DNA from: Shewanella baltica | GTDB taxonomy: Bacteria > Pseudomonadota > Gammaproteobacteria > Enterobacterales > Shewanellaceae | Reading direction: 5' to 3' | DNA length: 64,000 bases | Assembly (NCBI RefSeq): GCF_900456975.1 | Contig: NZ_UGYM01000002.1 | Coordinates: 2,170,001-2,234,000, forward strand | Shown here: positions 9,252 through 19,303 of the stretch, in pieces | Position numbering within the stretch: position 1 is the stretch's first letter | Layout of the letters: each line of letters opens with the position of its first letter | Made by a program: the position numbers and the translations under genes | The notes under the pieces: generated by a model | What the model was told of the DNA's origin: nothing | Database searches by the model: none | The model's input: only the letters and a program-made list of their open reading frames with translations

Positions 9252-9268
9252 TGGTAATTTTACTACCA
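9252..9268. promoter_or_regulatory. HexR-like operator upstream of gap
   Basis: TGGTAATTTTACTACCA is an almost perfect 17-bp palindrome, 33 bases before the gap ATG. It shares the pattern GTAA-N4-AC-TAC with the sites before pykA and zwf. In Shewanella, HexR is known to control gap, pykA, zwf and edd genes. Confidence 0.65.
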
Positions 9269-9300
9269 GTTGAATTTTATAATCACCAGAGGGATATGAG

Positions 9301-10311
9301 ATGACTATCCGTGTAGCAATAAATGGCTATGGCCGTATCGGTAGAAACGTATTACGCGCCTTGTACGAAAGCGAAAAAGCTTATCCAATCAAGATTGTCG
9401 CTATTAATGATTTAGGCGACGCTTCAATCAACGCTCACCTGACAAAATACGATTCTGTTCACGGTCGTTTCAATGCCAAAGTTGACCATGATGCCGAAGC
9501 GATTTATGTGAATGGCGATAAGATCCTCACTTTCCAAGAACGTGATCCTGCAAAACTGCCATGGGCTGAATTGCAAGTTGACGTGGTTTTCGAATGTACT
9601 GGTATCTTCACTTCTAAAGAAACTGTTCAACCACATTTAACTGCTGGCGCGAAGAAAGTGATTATTTCTGCTCCAGGTAAAAACGTCGATGCCACCGTTG
9701 TTTACGGTGTGAACAACAACGTGCTGACGTCAGACATGACAGTGATTTCAAATGCTTCTTGTACCACTAACTGTTTAGCGCCTTTTGCTAAGCCGTTAAA
9801 TGACGAGATTGGTATCGAATCAGGCCTGATGACCACTATTCACGCTTATACCAACGATCAACGTTTATCTGACGTGTACCACACAGATTTACGTCGTGCC
9901 CGTGCTGCAGCACTGTCAATGATCCCAACTAAAACTGGCGCAGCAGCAGCTGTAGGTTTGGTTGTACCTGAATTACAAGGTAAATTCGACGGTTTAGCGG
10001 TTCGTGTACCTACAGTTAACGTATCACTCGTGGATTTATCTTTCATCGCTGCCCGTGATACGACTGTTGAAGAAGTGAATGCCATTATCGAACGTGCTGC
10101 TAGCGTTGCGCCATTGAGCGAAGTATTAGCAGTAAACAAAGAGCCATTGGTGTCTATCGACTTTAACCACAATGCGTTCTCTTCAAACTTTGACGCCACT
10201 CAAACCCGTGTAAACGGTCGTTTAGTGAAAGTGATGTCTTGGTATGATAACGAGTGGGGATTCAGTAACCGTATGTTAGATAACGCGGTTGCACTGATGA
10301 ACGCAAAGTAA
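9301..10311 (+). CDS. gap: Glyceraldehyde-3-phosphate dehydrogenase, type I
   Basis: Standard-length GAPDH (336 residues) converting glyceraldehyde 3-phosphate, NAD and phosphate to 1,3-bisphosphoglycerate. The Rossmann motif NGYGRIGR is at residues 8-15. The catalytic Cys154 lies in SNASCTTN and His181 in [18 protein letters not shown] is near the C-terminus. AGAGGGAT precedes the ATG. A HexR-like palindrome sits in its promoter region, so carbon-source control is likely. It is a second GAPDH beside the long form, followed by two hairpins. Confidence 0.96.
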   Translation: MTIRVAINGYGRIGRNVLRALYESEKAYPIKIVAINDLGDASINAHLTKYDSVHGRFNAKVDHDAEAIYVNGDKILTFQERDPAKLPWAELQVDVVFECTGIFTSKETVQPHLTAGAKKVIISAPGKNVDATVVYGVNNNVLTSDMTVISNASCTTNCLAPFAKPLNDEIGIESGLMTTIHAYTNDQRLSDVYHTDLRRARAAALSMIPTKTGAAAAVGLVVPELQGKFDGLAVRVPTVNVSLVDLSFIAARDTTVEEVNAIIERAASVAPLSEVLAVNKEPLVSIDFNHNAFSSNFDATQTRVNGRLVKVMSWYDNEWGFSNRMLDNAVALMNAK

Positions 10312-10342
10312 TCTAGTCACTAGATCCTGCGTTACTCAATCA

Positions 10343-10364
10343 AGCCTCGCATTTGCGGGGCTTT
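10343..10364 (+). terminator. Terminator after gap
   Basis: AGCCTCGC pairs with GCGGGGCT (one T-G pair), followed by a short T stretch. Confidence 0.7.
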
Positions 10365-10387
10365 ATATTGCCTTAAATTCCAGCCAT

Positions 10388-10418
10388 AAAAAATCCCCAC
10401 TCTATGGCGGGGATTTTT
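10388..10418. terminator. Bidirectional terminator between gap and nadA
   Basis: AAAAATCCCC and GGGGATTTTT form the stem around a 10-base loop between convergent genes. It is the first hairpin met by nadA transcripts. Confidence 0.8.
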
Positions 10419-10448
10419 ATCAAACGGAGAAAAAGCTAAAAAACGGGC

Positions 10449-11516
10449 TTAGGCATTACCCTTCACTTTCATATTCAGTGTCTTGGCAAAATCCAGCATG
10501 CGCGTCAGCGGGATCAGCGCTTTAACTCTTAAGTCTTCATCCACAAAAATCTCATGGGTGGTTTTATCGCTGTCGGCGAGTGACGCTTCAATGGCCTGTA
10601 GACCGTTCATCGCCATCCAAGGACAGTGGGCACAGCTCTTACAGGTTGCACCGTTACCGCCGGTTGGCGCTTCGATTAAGATTTTACCTGGCGCCGCCTG
10701 CTGCATTTTATAGAAGATGCCGCGATCGGTTGCCACGATAAAACGCTCATTCTGCATTGTCTGCGCCGCTTTGATCAGCTGACTGGTCGAGCCAACAGCA
10801 TCGGCCATCGCCACCACACTGGCTGGAGACTCAGGGTGCACAAGGATAGCCGCATCTGGGTAAACGCTTTTCATATCGCGCAGCGCGTTCGATTTAAACT
10901 CGTCGTGAACGATACAATCGCCTTGCCACATCAACATTTCTGCGCCCGTCTGTTTAGCAATATAGCTGCCCAAATGACGGTCTGGTCCCCAAATGATCTT
11001 TTTACCTTCGCTGTCTAAGTGCTCAACGATTTCGAGGGCAATACTGGAGGTCACCACCCAATCGGCGCGCGCTTTAACCGCAGCCGAAGTATTGGCGTAA
11101 ACCACCACAGTATGATCTGGGTGCGCGTCGCAAAAAGCACTGAACTTATCGATTGGACAACCTAAGTCCAATGAACAAGTGGCTTCTAAGGTCGGCATTA
11201 AAATGGTTTTTTCTGGGCTCAAAATCTTGGCGGTTTCGCCCATAAACTTGACCCCAGCAACGATTAACGTTTTTGCTGGGTGATCGCGGCCAAAGCGCGC
11301 CATTTCTAAAGAGTCTGAAACGCAGCCGCCGGTTTCTTCGGCAAGGGCTTGGATTTCAGGATCGGTATAATAGTGGGCAACCAGAACGGCATCTTTTTCA
11401 ATGAGCAGTTGTTTGATACGCGCCTTGTAATCGGCTTTTTGCGCATCGGACAAAGGAACTGGCTTAGGCGGAAACGGGTAATCAATGGTTTCTATGCTGG
11501 GGGCAAACTGACTCAT
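10449..11516 (-). CDS. nadA: Quinolinate synthase NadA
   Basis: Condenses iminoaspartate with dihydroxyacetone phosphate to quinolinate in de novo NAD synthesis; it needs a [4Fe-4S] cluster. Length is 355 residues, as expected. The family blocks [25 protein letters not shown], [16 protein letters not shown] and [16 protein letters not shown] are visible and include the cluster cysteines. It is monocistronic between terminators. No NadB gene lies nearby. Confidence 0.96.
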   Translation of the reverse strand: MSQFAPSIETIDYPFPPKPVPLSDAQKADYKARIKQLLIEKDAVLVAHYYTDPEIQALAEETGGCVSDSLEMARFGRDHPAKTLIVAGVKFMGETAKILSPEKTILMPTLEATCSLDLGCPIDKFSAFCDAHPDHTVVVYANTSAAVKARADWVVTSSIALEIVEHLDSEGKKIIWGPDRHLGSYIAKQTGAEMLMWQGDCIVHDEFKSNALRDMKSVYPDAAILVHPESPASVVAMADAVGSTSQLIKAAQTMQNERFIVATDRGIFYKMQQAAPGKILIEAPTGGNGATCKSCAHCPWMAMNGLQAIEASLADSDKTTHEIFVDEDLRVKALIPLTRMLDFAKTLNMKVKGNA

Positions 11517-11596
11517 AACACATCCATCAGGATAACTACGTCCGAGAATTATACGTAATCGGAATCAAAAGATTAACCCATTTATGCAAAGCAAAT

Positions 11597-11624
11597 AAAA
11601 AAGGACGCTCTAAAGCGTCCTTTT
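11597..11624 (-). terminator. Terminator of the branched-chain dehydrogenase operon
   Basis: AGGACGCT-CTAA-AGCGTCCT stem; the flanking A-run gives a T-run on the minus strand. It isolates nadA from the upstream operon. Confidence 0.85.
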
Positions 11625-11649
11625 ACTGTCAAATCTGCGTGCCAGCGGC

Positions 11650-13269
11650 TTAGCGCATGGCCAATAACATCTCTTGCGGCTGCTCCAGATATTGTTTCCA
11701 CAGATTACAGAAGCGAGCAATGGTACCGCCATCGATCACTCTGTGGTCGCCAGACCAGCTTACTTGCATGATTTGGCGGGCTTCGACTTCCCCTTTCGCA
11801 TTAAAACGCGGCAAGGTCTGCAACTTACCTAAGGCCACAATCGCCACTTCAGGTTTGTTGATAATAGGCGTCGCCACTGTGCCACCTAAGGCGCCAATGT
11901 TAGAGATGGAAATCGTGCCGTCTTTCAGATCCGCTGGCGCCACGCGGCCACTGCGGGCTGCTTGGGTCAGACGGGTGATTTCTGCCGCCACTTCTAAAAT
12001 GCTCTTATCCTGCACATCTTTGATGTTGGGCACCAAGAGACCGACTTTAGAATCCACCGCCATGCCGATATTGTGGCGCGCTTTGTAAGTCAGCTCAGTA
12101 CAATCAGCATTCACTTGGCTATTCATCACAGGGAACTGACTTAACGCGAGCGACATCGACTTCATGAAGAAAGGCATCATGGTCAGCTTCACTTCATCGG
12201 ACGAATACTTCACTTTCATGCTTTCACGCAGTGCAACTAAGTCTGTTAAATCAAATTCTTCGCAATAGGTAAAGTGCGGAATGCTCGACACCGACTCGAC
12301 CATCATGCGTGCCATCACAGCTTTTACGCCGCGAATCGGCTCAACCGTGTCAGCGCGTTGAGTTACTGTCGATGTTAGAACTTGGGTTTGAGATGCTTGC
12401 GTCGCTTGAGCTGGCGCCTCTTTTACCTGAGTCGCACTTGATGCAGAAACATTGCTTGCGCCTTGTTGGAAGCGAGTGATGTCTTCCTTATACACACGGC
12501 CATGCTTTCCTGTACCAGGTACTTGGCTCAAATCGATATCTAACGACCGCGCCATCCGACGAACCGCAGGGCTGGCTAAGGCTTTACCTTGGCGAGCAGG
12601 TTCTGCATTCACAGTCTGCGCTGTTGGTGCCGCATTGGACACAGTATCAGTGTTTGTTGCTGCAGGTGCAGAAGCCGTCTGTTCAACTTCAATGGCAAAT
12701 AAAGGCGCATGCACTTTTGCCAGCTGACCTTTACGATAATGCAGTTTGGCAATTTTACCCGCTTTAATGGCAGGAATTTGCACCAGCGCTTTATCTGTCA
12801 TCACGTCCGCAATCGGTTGATCTTCCTCAACCCAATCACCTTCGCTCACTAGCCATTCGACGAGTTCACATTCAACAATGCCTTCGCCGATATCCGGTAG
12901 TAAGAACTCTTCAATGCTGACGGATGAACTAGATGACGTATTGGCAGTTGTTGCAGCCACAGACTCAGTCACTTTTGCAGTCGTCGCAGCAGGTTCAGTC
13001 GCAGATTCTTCACCTGCGATTTCAACGGCAGCTTCAATTTGTACGGCATAGAGCGGCGCATGCACTTTCGCAATATCGCCTTTAGCGTAATACAGCTTAG
13101 TGACCACGCCCGCAAATGGCGCAGGGATTTGCACTAGGGCTTTGTCTGTCATGACATCGGCAATCGGCTGATCTTCAACGACTGTGTCGCCTTCTTTGAC
13201 CAACCATTCAACCAATTCACACTCCACTACACCTTCGCCAATATCCGGCAAAATAAAATCTTTAATCAT
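11650..13269 (-). CDS. Branched-chain 2-oxoacid dehydrogenase E2 (dihydrolipoamide acyltransferase)
   Basis: Core acyltransferase of the complex that oxidises branched-chain 2-oxoacids to acyl-CoAs. Domain order in 539 residues: two lipoyl domains with MTDKALVQIP, the lipoylated lysines being Lys43 and Lys160; Ala/Thr/Ser-rich linkers; an E3-binding domain (about 233-270, ASPAVRRMARSLDIDL); and a catalytic domain ending in SGDHRVIDGG, whose His and Asp are the CAT-type active site. The two lipoyl domains are highly alike, suggesting internal duplication. It is third in the operon, 9 bases after E1 beta. No E3 (lipoamide dehydrogenase) gene is present here. Confidence 0.93.
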   Translation of the reverse strand: MIKDFILPDIGEGVVECELVEWLVKEGDTVVEDQPIADVMTDKALVQIPAPFAGVVTKLYYAKGDIAKVHAPLYAVQIEAAVEIAGEESATEPAATTAKVTESVAATTANTSSSSSVSIEEFLLPDIGEGIVECELVEWLVSEGDWVEEDQPIADVMTDKALVQIPAIKAGKIAKLHYRKGQLAKVHAPLFAIEVEQTASAPAATNTDTVSNAAPTAQTVNAEPARQGKALASPAVRRMARSLDIDLSQVPGTGKHGRVYKEDITRFQQGASNVSASSATQVKEAPAQATQASQTQVLTSTVTQRADTVEPIRGVKAVMARMMVESVSSIPHFTYCEEFDLTDLVALRESMKVKYSSDEVKLTMMPFFMKSMSLALSQFPVMNSQVNADCTELTYKARHNIGMAVDSKVGLLVPNIKDVQDKSILEVAAEITRLTQAARSGRVAPADLKDGTISISNIGALGGTVATPIINKPEVAIVALGKLQTLPRFNAKGEVEARQIMQVSWSGDHRVIDGGTIARFCNLWKQYLEQPQEMLLAMR

Positions 13270-13278
13270 ACCGGACTC

Positions 13279-14256
13279 CTAGAAGGTCACTGATGCTTTG
13301 ATGGCTTCAAACGTTTTGAACGCATCAGGCATGTATTCTTTTTCATGAATGAGTGGGTACGGGGTATCTAAACCACAAACGCGGCTGATGGGCGACTCTA
13401 GATACAAGAAGCATTCTTGCTGGATTGTCGCGGCAATTTCACCGGCAAAACCACCAGTTAATGGCGCTTCATGGTTAACCAGCAAACGTCCTGTCTTTTT
13501 GACTGAATCGGCAACGGTATCAATATCCCAGGGTGACAAGGTGCGTAAATCAATAATTTCGCAGGAGATCCCTTCTTTAGCGGCCATGTCGGCGGCTTTT
13601 TCAAGGATTTCCATTTGCGCGCCCCACGCCACTAAGGTGATGTCTTTACCTTCGCGAACCACTTCAGCCTTGCCCAGTTCAATTTCATAATCGCCCGCTG
13701 GTACTTCGCCAACCGATGCGCGATATAAACGCTTAGGTTCAAAGAAGATCACTGGGTTTTTGTCACGAATTGACGCTAACAACAGGCCTTTGGCTTGCTC
13801 GGGGTTACGTGGCACAACCACTTTTAATCCCGGTGTCTGGGTAAAATAAGCTTCGGGTGATTGTGAGTGATAATGGCCGCCTGCGATGCCGCCGCCATAG
13901 GGCGTACGGAACACTAATCCACCGACATCGAACTCATTACCGCTACGGTAACGGAATTTAGCCGACTCGTTGACTATTTGATCGAACGCCGGAAAGATAT
14001 AATCGGCGAATTGGATTTCAGCCACAGCAGTCATGCCATTTGAGGCTAAACCATTGGCAAAACCGGCAATACCTTGCTCTGTCAGCGGGGTATTGAAGCA
14101 GCGATCGCGGCCGAATTTTTCTTGAAGACCGGAAGTGGCGCGAAATACCCCACCAAAGTGACCCACATCTTCACCAAAAACCACCATGCGCTCATCGGCT
14201 TGCATGGCGATCGACAAGGCCTCATTGACGGCCTGTAACATATTCATTTCAGCCAC
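13279..14256 (-). CDS. Branched-chain 2-oxoacid dehydrogenase E1 beta
   Basis: Transketolase-like beta subunit of E1 (325 residues), partner of the upstream alpha subunit. Recognised by [70 protein letters not shown] and the C-terminal [14 protein letters not shown]. It forms the thiamine-diphosphate site together with E1 alpha. The start lies 3 bases after the E1 alpha stop, so the two are translationally coupled. Confidence 0.94.
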   Translation of the reverse strand: MAEMNMLQAVNEALSIAMQADERMVVFGEDVGHFGGVFRATSGLQEKFGRDRCFNTPLTEQGIAGFANGLASNGMTAVAEIQFADYIFPAFDQIVNESAKFRYRSGNEFDVGGLVFRTPYGGGIAGGHYHSQSPEAYFTQTPGLKVVVPRNPEQAKGLLLASIRDKNPVIFFEPKRLYRASVGEVPAGDYEIELGKAEVVREGKDITLVAWGAQMEILEKAADMAAKEGISCEIIDLRTLSPWDIDTVADSVKKTGRLLVNHEAPLTGGFAGEIAATIQQECFLYLESPISRVCGLDTPYPLIHEKEYMPDAFKTFEAIKASVTF

Positions 14257-14259
14257 GGC

Positions 14260-15438
14260 TTATAGTCTCCCTGCACTTTTTGGATAGGCTTGCGGATATT
14301 TTTTGATATGTTCTTTAAGATCGGCGAGTTGCTTTCTCAGCACTGGCGTCGGCTTGTCGTACACATCTTCAATAATTTCATCCAGCATAGGCACAGGAAT
14401 TTTTTCAGCCACTTTTACCGCAGCCAATACTTCTTCACGATATTTCTCATGCAGTTTCACATCATCCGCTTCAGCTAACCAACCTTTGTTGATAAGCCAT
14501 AATTTGAAGCGTTTAACCGGATCGTGTTGCTGCCACTTGGCTTCTTCATCTTTCGAGCGATAACCTGATGGATCGTCTGATGATGAATGCGCGCCGAGAC
14601 GGTAAGTCATGGCTTCAATCAGCACAGGGGCATTATGCTCAATCGCATAGGCACGGGCTTGCTGCGTTGCCGCTAACACGGCCAACATGTCATTGCCGTC
14701 AACACGAATGGTGTGCATACCATAACCCACGCCGCGGCTCGCAATGCCGTTACCGGCAAACTGCTCTTCAGTTGGGGTTGAAATGGCGTAGCCATTGTTA
14801 CGACAGAAGAAAATCACTGGACACTTCAATACTGCGGCCATGTTTAGACCGGCATGGAAGTCCCCTTCCGATGCAGCGCCTTCGCCAAAATAGCAAACCG
14901 CAACTTTGCGCTTACCTTGCATTTTTAAGCTGTAGCCCACACCCGTCGCCTGCGGGATTTGTGTCGCAAGGGGTGAAGAAATCGTTTGATAATGCAATGC
15001 CGCACTGCCGTAGTGAATGGGCATTTGGCGACCTTTACCAAGATCTTTCTCGTTACTGAACATCTGATTCATAAACTGTTCAGTGGTAAAGCCGCGATAA
15101 CGCAGCGCCGCATGCTCACGGTATTGCGCGAGGATCACGTCTTCTTGATCGAGTGCGGCCACACTGCCGACAATCGCCGCTTCTTCACCTGTACAGGTCA
15201 TATAGAAGCTGATGCGCCCTTGGCGCTGGGCACCTAACATACGTTCATCGAGTACCCGAGTGAATACACAGGTATCGTAAATTTTAGTGGCTAAGGTTTC
15301 ATCTATCACAGGCAAAACCGCGGTTTCATAAGTGGTGCCGTCGGCTTGTAGAATTCGAAGGATAGGAATGTGTAGCGATGCCTTATCCAAGAAGCCGACA
15401 CGGTGCACTGTATCAGTGTTGAGTGTTGCTTTGCTCAT
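14260..15438 (-). CDS. Branched-chain 2-oxoacid dehydrogenase E1 alpha
   Basis: First gene of the three-gene operon, 392 residues. It contains the thiamine-diphosphate motif GEGAASEGDFHAGLN ending in CRNNGYAIST, the phosphorylation-loop region YRLGAHSSSDDPS, and RDPVKR-like HDPVKRFKLW. With E1 beta it decarboxylates 2-oxoacids derived from Val, Leu and Ile and transfers the acyl group to lipoyl-E2. A perfect palindrome about 75 bases upstream is a candidate LiuR operator. Confidence 0.94.
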   Translation of the reverse strand: MSKATLNTDTVHRVGFLDKASLHIPILRILQADGTTYETAVLPVIDETLATKIYDTCVFTRVLDERMLGAQRQGRISFYMTCTGEEAAIVGSVAALDQEDVILAQYREHAALRYRGFTTEQFMNQMFSNEKDLGKGRQMPIHYGSAALHYQTISSPLATQIPQATGVGYSLKMQGKRKVAVCYFGEGAASEGDFHAGLNMAAVLKCPVIFFCRNNGYAISTPTEEQFAGNGIASRGVGYGMHTIRVDGNDMLAVLAATQQARAYAIEHNAPVLIEAMTYRLGAHSSSDDPSGYRSKDEEAKWQQHDPVKRFKLWLINKGWLAEADDVKLHEKYREEVLAAVKVAEKIPVPMLDEIIEDVYDKPTPVLRKQLADLKEHIKKYPQAYPKSAGRL

Positions 15439-15512
15439 ATTGTGCTCTTGTTATCTCATTACGCACCAAAGCGTTTTGATGCGTCTGTTTATACGAATAT
15501 GCCCGACGAACA

Positions 15513-15526
15513 TTACGTTAACGTAA
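15513..15526. promoter_or_regulatory. LiuR-like operator candidate
   Basis: TTACGTTAACGTAA is a perfect 14-bp palindrome 75 bases before the E1 alpha ATG. It resembles the MerR-type LiuR sites described for branched-chain amino acid catabolic genes in Shewanella. It matches the operon's function, but assignment to LiuR is from memory of the motif. Confidence 0.6.
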
Positions 15527-15600
15527 ACTACCTATCAACCATTGGCATAGCTCAAACCACAAGTTATCCCTGCCTCGCATGTATATATTGCTTTACAAGC

Positions 15601-16635
15601 CTAACGCACGTCCGCATTCACTGCAGGGATCAGGCAAATCACAGTGCGATTGCCAATAGGCACTTTGGCATTAGGGAACACGACAGACTCAAACTCATGT
15701 TCCACTTTAATTTCTTGCCCACCTTCCCGCGCTAATACAAAGCCCTTCGGGAAAGATCTGAAGTTTTCGACATCGGTTGCGAAGGTAAATTCAAAATCAT
15801 CGAAATGTTTATTGATGACGCGGCACACTTGATACAAGTTAACCTTATCGGCATCAAATGCATCTAACTCCAACGGCTTAGCGGTGATCAAGCGCATAAA
15901 CATTTCATGGGTCGCAATAAAACGCGTCATGTCGTTCTGCCCCATGGGATACACTTTGCCAAGCTCAATGGTAAAGGCATCGGCGCCGTAGCGTTCAGAG
16001 GAAAAATAGCTAAAGGTCGTGGTCGGTTCGTGGTGAAAAAGTACCGTATCGACACCGCTTGCGGCTAGAAACATGATTTGCTCGCCGCTAAAGGCACGCC
16101 CTGGACGATAGGGATAAATAGCGAACTTTTCATGCTTCGAGGCGCGCATCGCCGTGTGCAGATCATAATGAATGCGCTGACGACCATCGGCAACCGCAGT
16201 ATAAAAACGGTCGACATAGGCTTCGAGTTTTTTGGCGCGCACTCGCTCAGGATTGACTAATCCCGGAGGAGTAGAATGCTCACCACTAAAGAGACGATTC
16301 ATGTTCTCATCGATAATACGCGTGCCGTTATTAATCGCTAATGGATTACCAATCAGGAATAAAGTGCGCTGTTTCGCGATGATCTTTTGCTGTAAAAGCT
16401 GCTTAATTAAGCCATTGCAGAGTTCAATGGGCGCGGTCTCGTTACCGTGAACACCGCAAGAAAGGACAACATCTTTTCCTTCATTCTGGGCGGGCTCAAA
16501 AATGATAACGCCGGTATCCCACACTTCAACTTGGGTATGGTCGCCTAAGCTAAATGAAAACTCGCCATCGAACTGTTCAGGATGGGCTAAGGTGAGCGCT
16601 AAAAAATCCTTTGAATCTAACAGAGCTTGTAACAC
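15601..16635 (-). CDS. astE: Succinylglutamate desuccinylase AstE
   Basis: Zinc hydrolase that splits N-succinylglutamate into succinate and glutamate, the last step of the arginine succinyltransferase (AST) pathway. Length 344 residues. Motifs of the M14/AspA-AstE family are visible: [15 protein letters not shown] with a zinc-binding His and Glu, [14 protein letters not shown], and YDLHTAMR with the third zinc ligand. No astA, astB or astD is in the window, so it stands apart from the rest of the pathway. It is divergent from msrA. Confidence 0.94.
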   Translation of the reverse strand: MLQALLDSKDFLALTLAHPEQFDGEFSFSLGDHTQVEVWDTGVIIFEPAQNEGKDVVLSCGVHGNETAPIELCNGLIKQLLQQKIIAKQRTLFLIGNPLAINNGTRIIDENMNRLFSGEHSTPPGLVNPERVRAKKLEAYVDRFYTAVADGRQRIHYDLHTAMRASKHEKFAIYPYRPGRAFSGEQIMFLAASGVDTVLFHHEPTTTFSYFSSERYGADAFTIELGKVYPMGQNDMTRFIATHEMFMRLITAKPLELDAFDADKVNLYQVCRVINKHFDDFEFTFATDVENFRSFPKGFVLAREGGQEIKVEHEFESVVFPNAKVPIGNRTVICLIPAVNADVR

Positions 16636-16977
16636 AGAATTCTCCTTATAATGGTGTGTAACAGTAACGGCGCAATAGCATCAGTGCAGATAGCAATAAC
16701 CACTCAAGCATTCATCTCACCGCGGTTAGGCTGACTCGCACCTTAAAAAGCGGCTTCAATACTAACACATGTTTTTAATGCTGTTCTCAGACATTTATCG
16801 CCATAGGACCCAGTTTTGAACGGAATAAGATCAACGCGGCGCTTTGCTATGCCGAGTGTAAATTTCCCATGCCTTTATCGAAAAATCGTCCAGCATAAAT
16901 ATTCCTGCTAGAGGCTTGCTTTTGCGCGCGAGTTTTATCACAATCCTTAGCCATCTAGACTTCTATTGGATTTAATT
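16636..16977. other. Divergent astE-msrA intergenic region
   Basis: About 340 bases that must hold both promoters. A weak ArgR-like half-match (AGCATAAATATTCCT) is at 16892. Nothing else is recognisable. Confidence 0.35.
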
Positions 16978-17457
16978 ATGGCGTTAGCAACCTTTGGTGC
17001 CGGCTGTTTCTGGGGCGTAGAGTATTTTTTTAGACAAGTGAATGGCGTATCGAATGCCACCTGCGGTTACATGGGCGGCAATAATAGCGCGACCACCTAT
17101 GAAGAAGTCAAAAAAGGCAAAACGGGCCACGCCGAAGTGGTACAAGTGGAATTTGACCCTGCCCTGGTAAGTTATGAAGACTTGCTCGAGGTATTTTGGA
17201 AAAACCACAATCCAACCAGTCTGAACATGCAAGGCGGAGATATAGGCACTCAATACCGCAGCACGATTTTCTTCCATGACAGTGAACAAAAAGCCGCGGC
17301 AGAAGCCTCAAAATTAGCTTTTGCCCGCTCAGGTCGTTGGGGATTACGCCATATCGTGACTGAAATTGTGCCATTGCAACAGTTCCATGTGGCAGAGGAA
17401 TATCACCAAAATTACATCGATAAGAATAACTTACCGAGTTGTCATATCGAGTACTAA
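16978..17457 (+). CDS. msrA: Peptide methionine sulfoxide reductase MsrA
   Basis: Reduces the S-form of methionine sulfoxide in proteins. From ATG 16978 it starts MALATFGAGCFWGVE, with the catalytic cysteine in GCFWG near the N-terminus, as in the short MsrA subfamily. The family blocks GYMGG, YEEVKKGKTGHAEVVQVEFDP, GTQYRS and HQNYIDKNN follow; total length is about 159 residues. An upstream in-frame TTG (16966) adds four unsupported residues. It carries its own terminator. Confidence 0.95.
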   Translation: MALATFGAGCFWGVEYFFRQVNGVSNATCGYMGGNNSATTYEEVKKGKTGHAEVVQVEFDPALVSYEDLLEVFWKNHNPTSLNMQGGDIGTQYRSTIFFHDSEQKAAAEASKLAFARSGRWGLRHIVTEIVPLQQFHVAEEYHQNYIDKNNLPSCHIEY

Positions 17458-17510
17458 ATACGGTCAAATCAGCATGAGTTTAATACTCATAGCTTAAATA
17501 GACATAAACA

Positions 17511-17543
17511 AAAACGCACTCAAAACTGAGTGCGTTTGTTTTT
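17511..17543. terminator. Bidirectional terminator between msrA and pgm
   Basis: AAACGCACTCA and TGAGTGCGTTT pair around a 4-base loop, flanked by A-rich and T-rich runs. Confidence 0.85.
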
Positions 17544-17568
17544 AATACTTTATAAACCTACTGCTGCG

Positions 17569-19221
17569 TTAAGCGTTCAGCGCCTTATCAATTAATGCCT
17601 GCGCATCTTTGATGATTTCAGCTAAATGCTGCTCACTGATAAAACTCTCGCCGTAGATCTTAAATAACGCTTCAGTGCCCGATGGACGCGCCGCAAACCA
17701 ACCATTCGCCGTAGTCACTTTGATGCCACCAATGGCCGCATTATTGCCCGGCGCATGGGTTAACACGTTTTCGATTGTCTCACCCGCAAGCACAGTGGCA
17801 TTTAAGGTTTCTGCATTCAATAACGCAAATTTGGCCTTGTTTTCAAGACTGATTGGGCTATCGATACGCTTATAGAAACTTTGGCCAAATTGTTCTACTA
17901 GCTCTTGATGGCGTTGACCTGGAGTTTTACCTGTCACCGCAAGAATTTCTGCGGCAAGTAACCCTAGAATAAAGCCGTCTTTATCCGTGCACCACGTAGT
18001 GCCATCACGGCGTAAAAATGCCGCGCCAGCGCTCTCTTCACCGCCAAAGGCGATGGTGGCTTCGGCTAAACCATCGACAAACCACTTAAAGCCCACAGGC
18101 ACTTCGAGTAATTTTTTGCCATGGAAAGCACAGATTTTATCGATAAGTGCACTCGATACTAAGGTTTTACCTATGGCTAAGGTATCGCTCCAATCCGGTC
18201 TGTGAGTCAGTAAATAATCGATAGCGACCGCAAGGTAGTGATTAGGGTCCATCAAGCCGGTACCTGGGCAGACTATACCGTGGCGGTCATAGTCAGGATC
18301 GTTACCAAGGCATAAATCATAAGATTCTTTATGGGCGAGTAACCCTGCCATCGCATAGGGAGACGAGCAATCCATGCGGATTTTGCCGTCTTTATCCAGC
18401 GTCATAAAGCTAAAGCTTGGGTCAACTTTATCATTGACTAAGGTGATATCGAGCCCATAACGCGCGGCAATCGGTGCCCAGTAGAAAATCCCTGAACCAC
18501 CGAGCGGGTCAACGCCGATACGCAGCTTAGCGTTGGCAATCGCCTGCATGTCGATAACATTTTCTAAATCAGCCACATAGGGCGTGATCAAATCAATGGC
18601 GTTGACATAGCCTGAGGCCAGTGCTTCGGCATACGCTAATTTTTGCACGCCAGCTAACGCTTGGCGCAAGTAATCATTGGCACGCGACTCAATCCAAGCC
18701 GTGATATTACCTTCGGCCGGTCCACCATGGGGTGGATTGTATTTGATCCCACCATCTTGAGGCGGATTATGGGAAGGCGTGATGATCAAACCATCGGATA
18801 GTGCAGCACCTGTGATATTGGCCTCGCGATTGGCGCAAATCACCCCATGGGACACCACTGGTGTTGGCGTGAAACCATCATTCTGCTGGATGTGCACTGT
18901 GACTTTATTTGCCGCCAGCACTTCAATTGCCGATAAATAAGCGGCGTAGGATAACGCATGGGTGTCAATCCCGAGGATCAACGGCCCATTGATATTCACC
19001 GATTGGCGATAATCCACCACAGCTTGGGTAATCGCCCAAATGTGTTGTTGGTTAAAACTGCCATTAAAAGCGCAGCCTCTGTGCCCAGAAGTGCCAAAGG
19101 TGACGCATTGTGGTACGTCATCCATATTTGGCGTGATGCTGTAATAATGGCTCATCAGTTTTGGAATATTGACCAGATCCGTCTGATTAGCGATTTGTCC
19201 TGCCCTTTGATGTATTGCCAC
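17569..19221 (-). CDS. pgm: Phosphoglucomutase (alpha-D-glucose)
   Basis: Interconverts glucose 1-phosphate and glucose 6-phosphate. Length 550 residues, like E. coli Pgm. Visible landmarks: FGTSGHRG near residue 42; the phosphoserine loop TPSHNPPQDGG with Ser150; the metal loop GNDPDYDRHG; the sugar loop FGGEESAG; and the phosphate loop RPSGTEALFKIYGES near the C-terminus. It supplies or drains glucose 6-phosphate used by the G6PDH encoded further along. seqA lies upstream on the same strand, 82 bases away. Confidence 0.96.
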   Translation of the reverse strand: MAIHQRAGQIANQTDLVNIPKLMSHYYSITPNMDDVPQCVTFGTSGHRGCAFNGSFNQQHIWAITQAVVDYRQSVNINGPLILGIDTHALSYAAYLSAIEVLAANKVTVHIQQNDGFTPTPVVSHGVICANREANITGAALSDGLIITPSHNPPQDGGIKYNPPHGGPAEGNITAWIESRANDYLRQALAGVQKLAYAEALASGYVNAIDLITPYVADLENVIDMQAIANAKLRIGVDPLGGSGIFYWAPIAARYGLDITLVNDKVDPSFSFMTLDKDGKIRMDCSSPYAMAGLLAHKESYDLCLGNDPDYDRHGIVCPGTGLMDPNHYLAVAIDYLLTHRPDWSDTLAIGKTLVSSALIDKICAFHGKKLLEVPVGFKWFVDGLAEATIAFGGEESAGAAFLRRDGTTWCTDKDGFILGLLAAEILAVTGKTPGQRHQELVEQFGQSFYKRIDSPISLENKAKFALLNAETLNATVLAGETIENVLTHAPGNNAAIGGIKVTTANGWFAARPSGTEALFKIYGESFISEQHLAEIIKDAQALIDKALNA

Positions 19222-19303
19222 CTATAGCTCTCCTGCACTCAATTACAATTAAAAACAATGGTTAAACCTAGCTCAATAGCTGATTAAATGGCTCACCCGC
19301 GGA

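Noticed and set aside
16892..16906. ArgR-like AGCATAAATATTCCT between astE and msrA
   Set aside because: Only one half resembles the ARG box and it lies closer to msrA, over 250 bases from astE.
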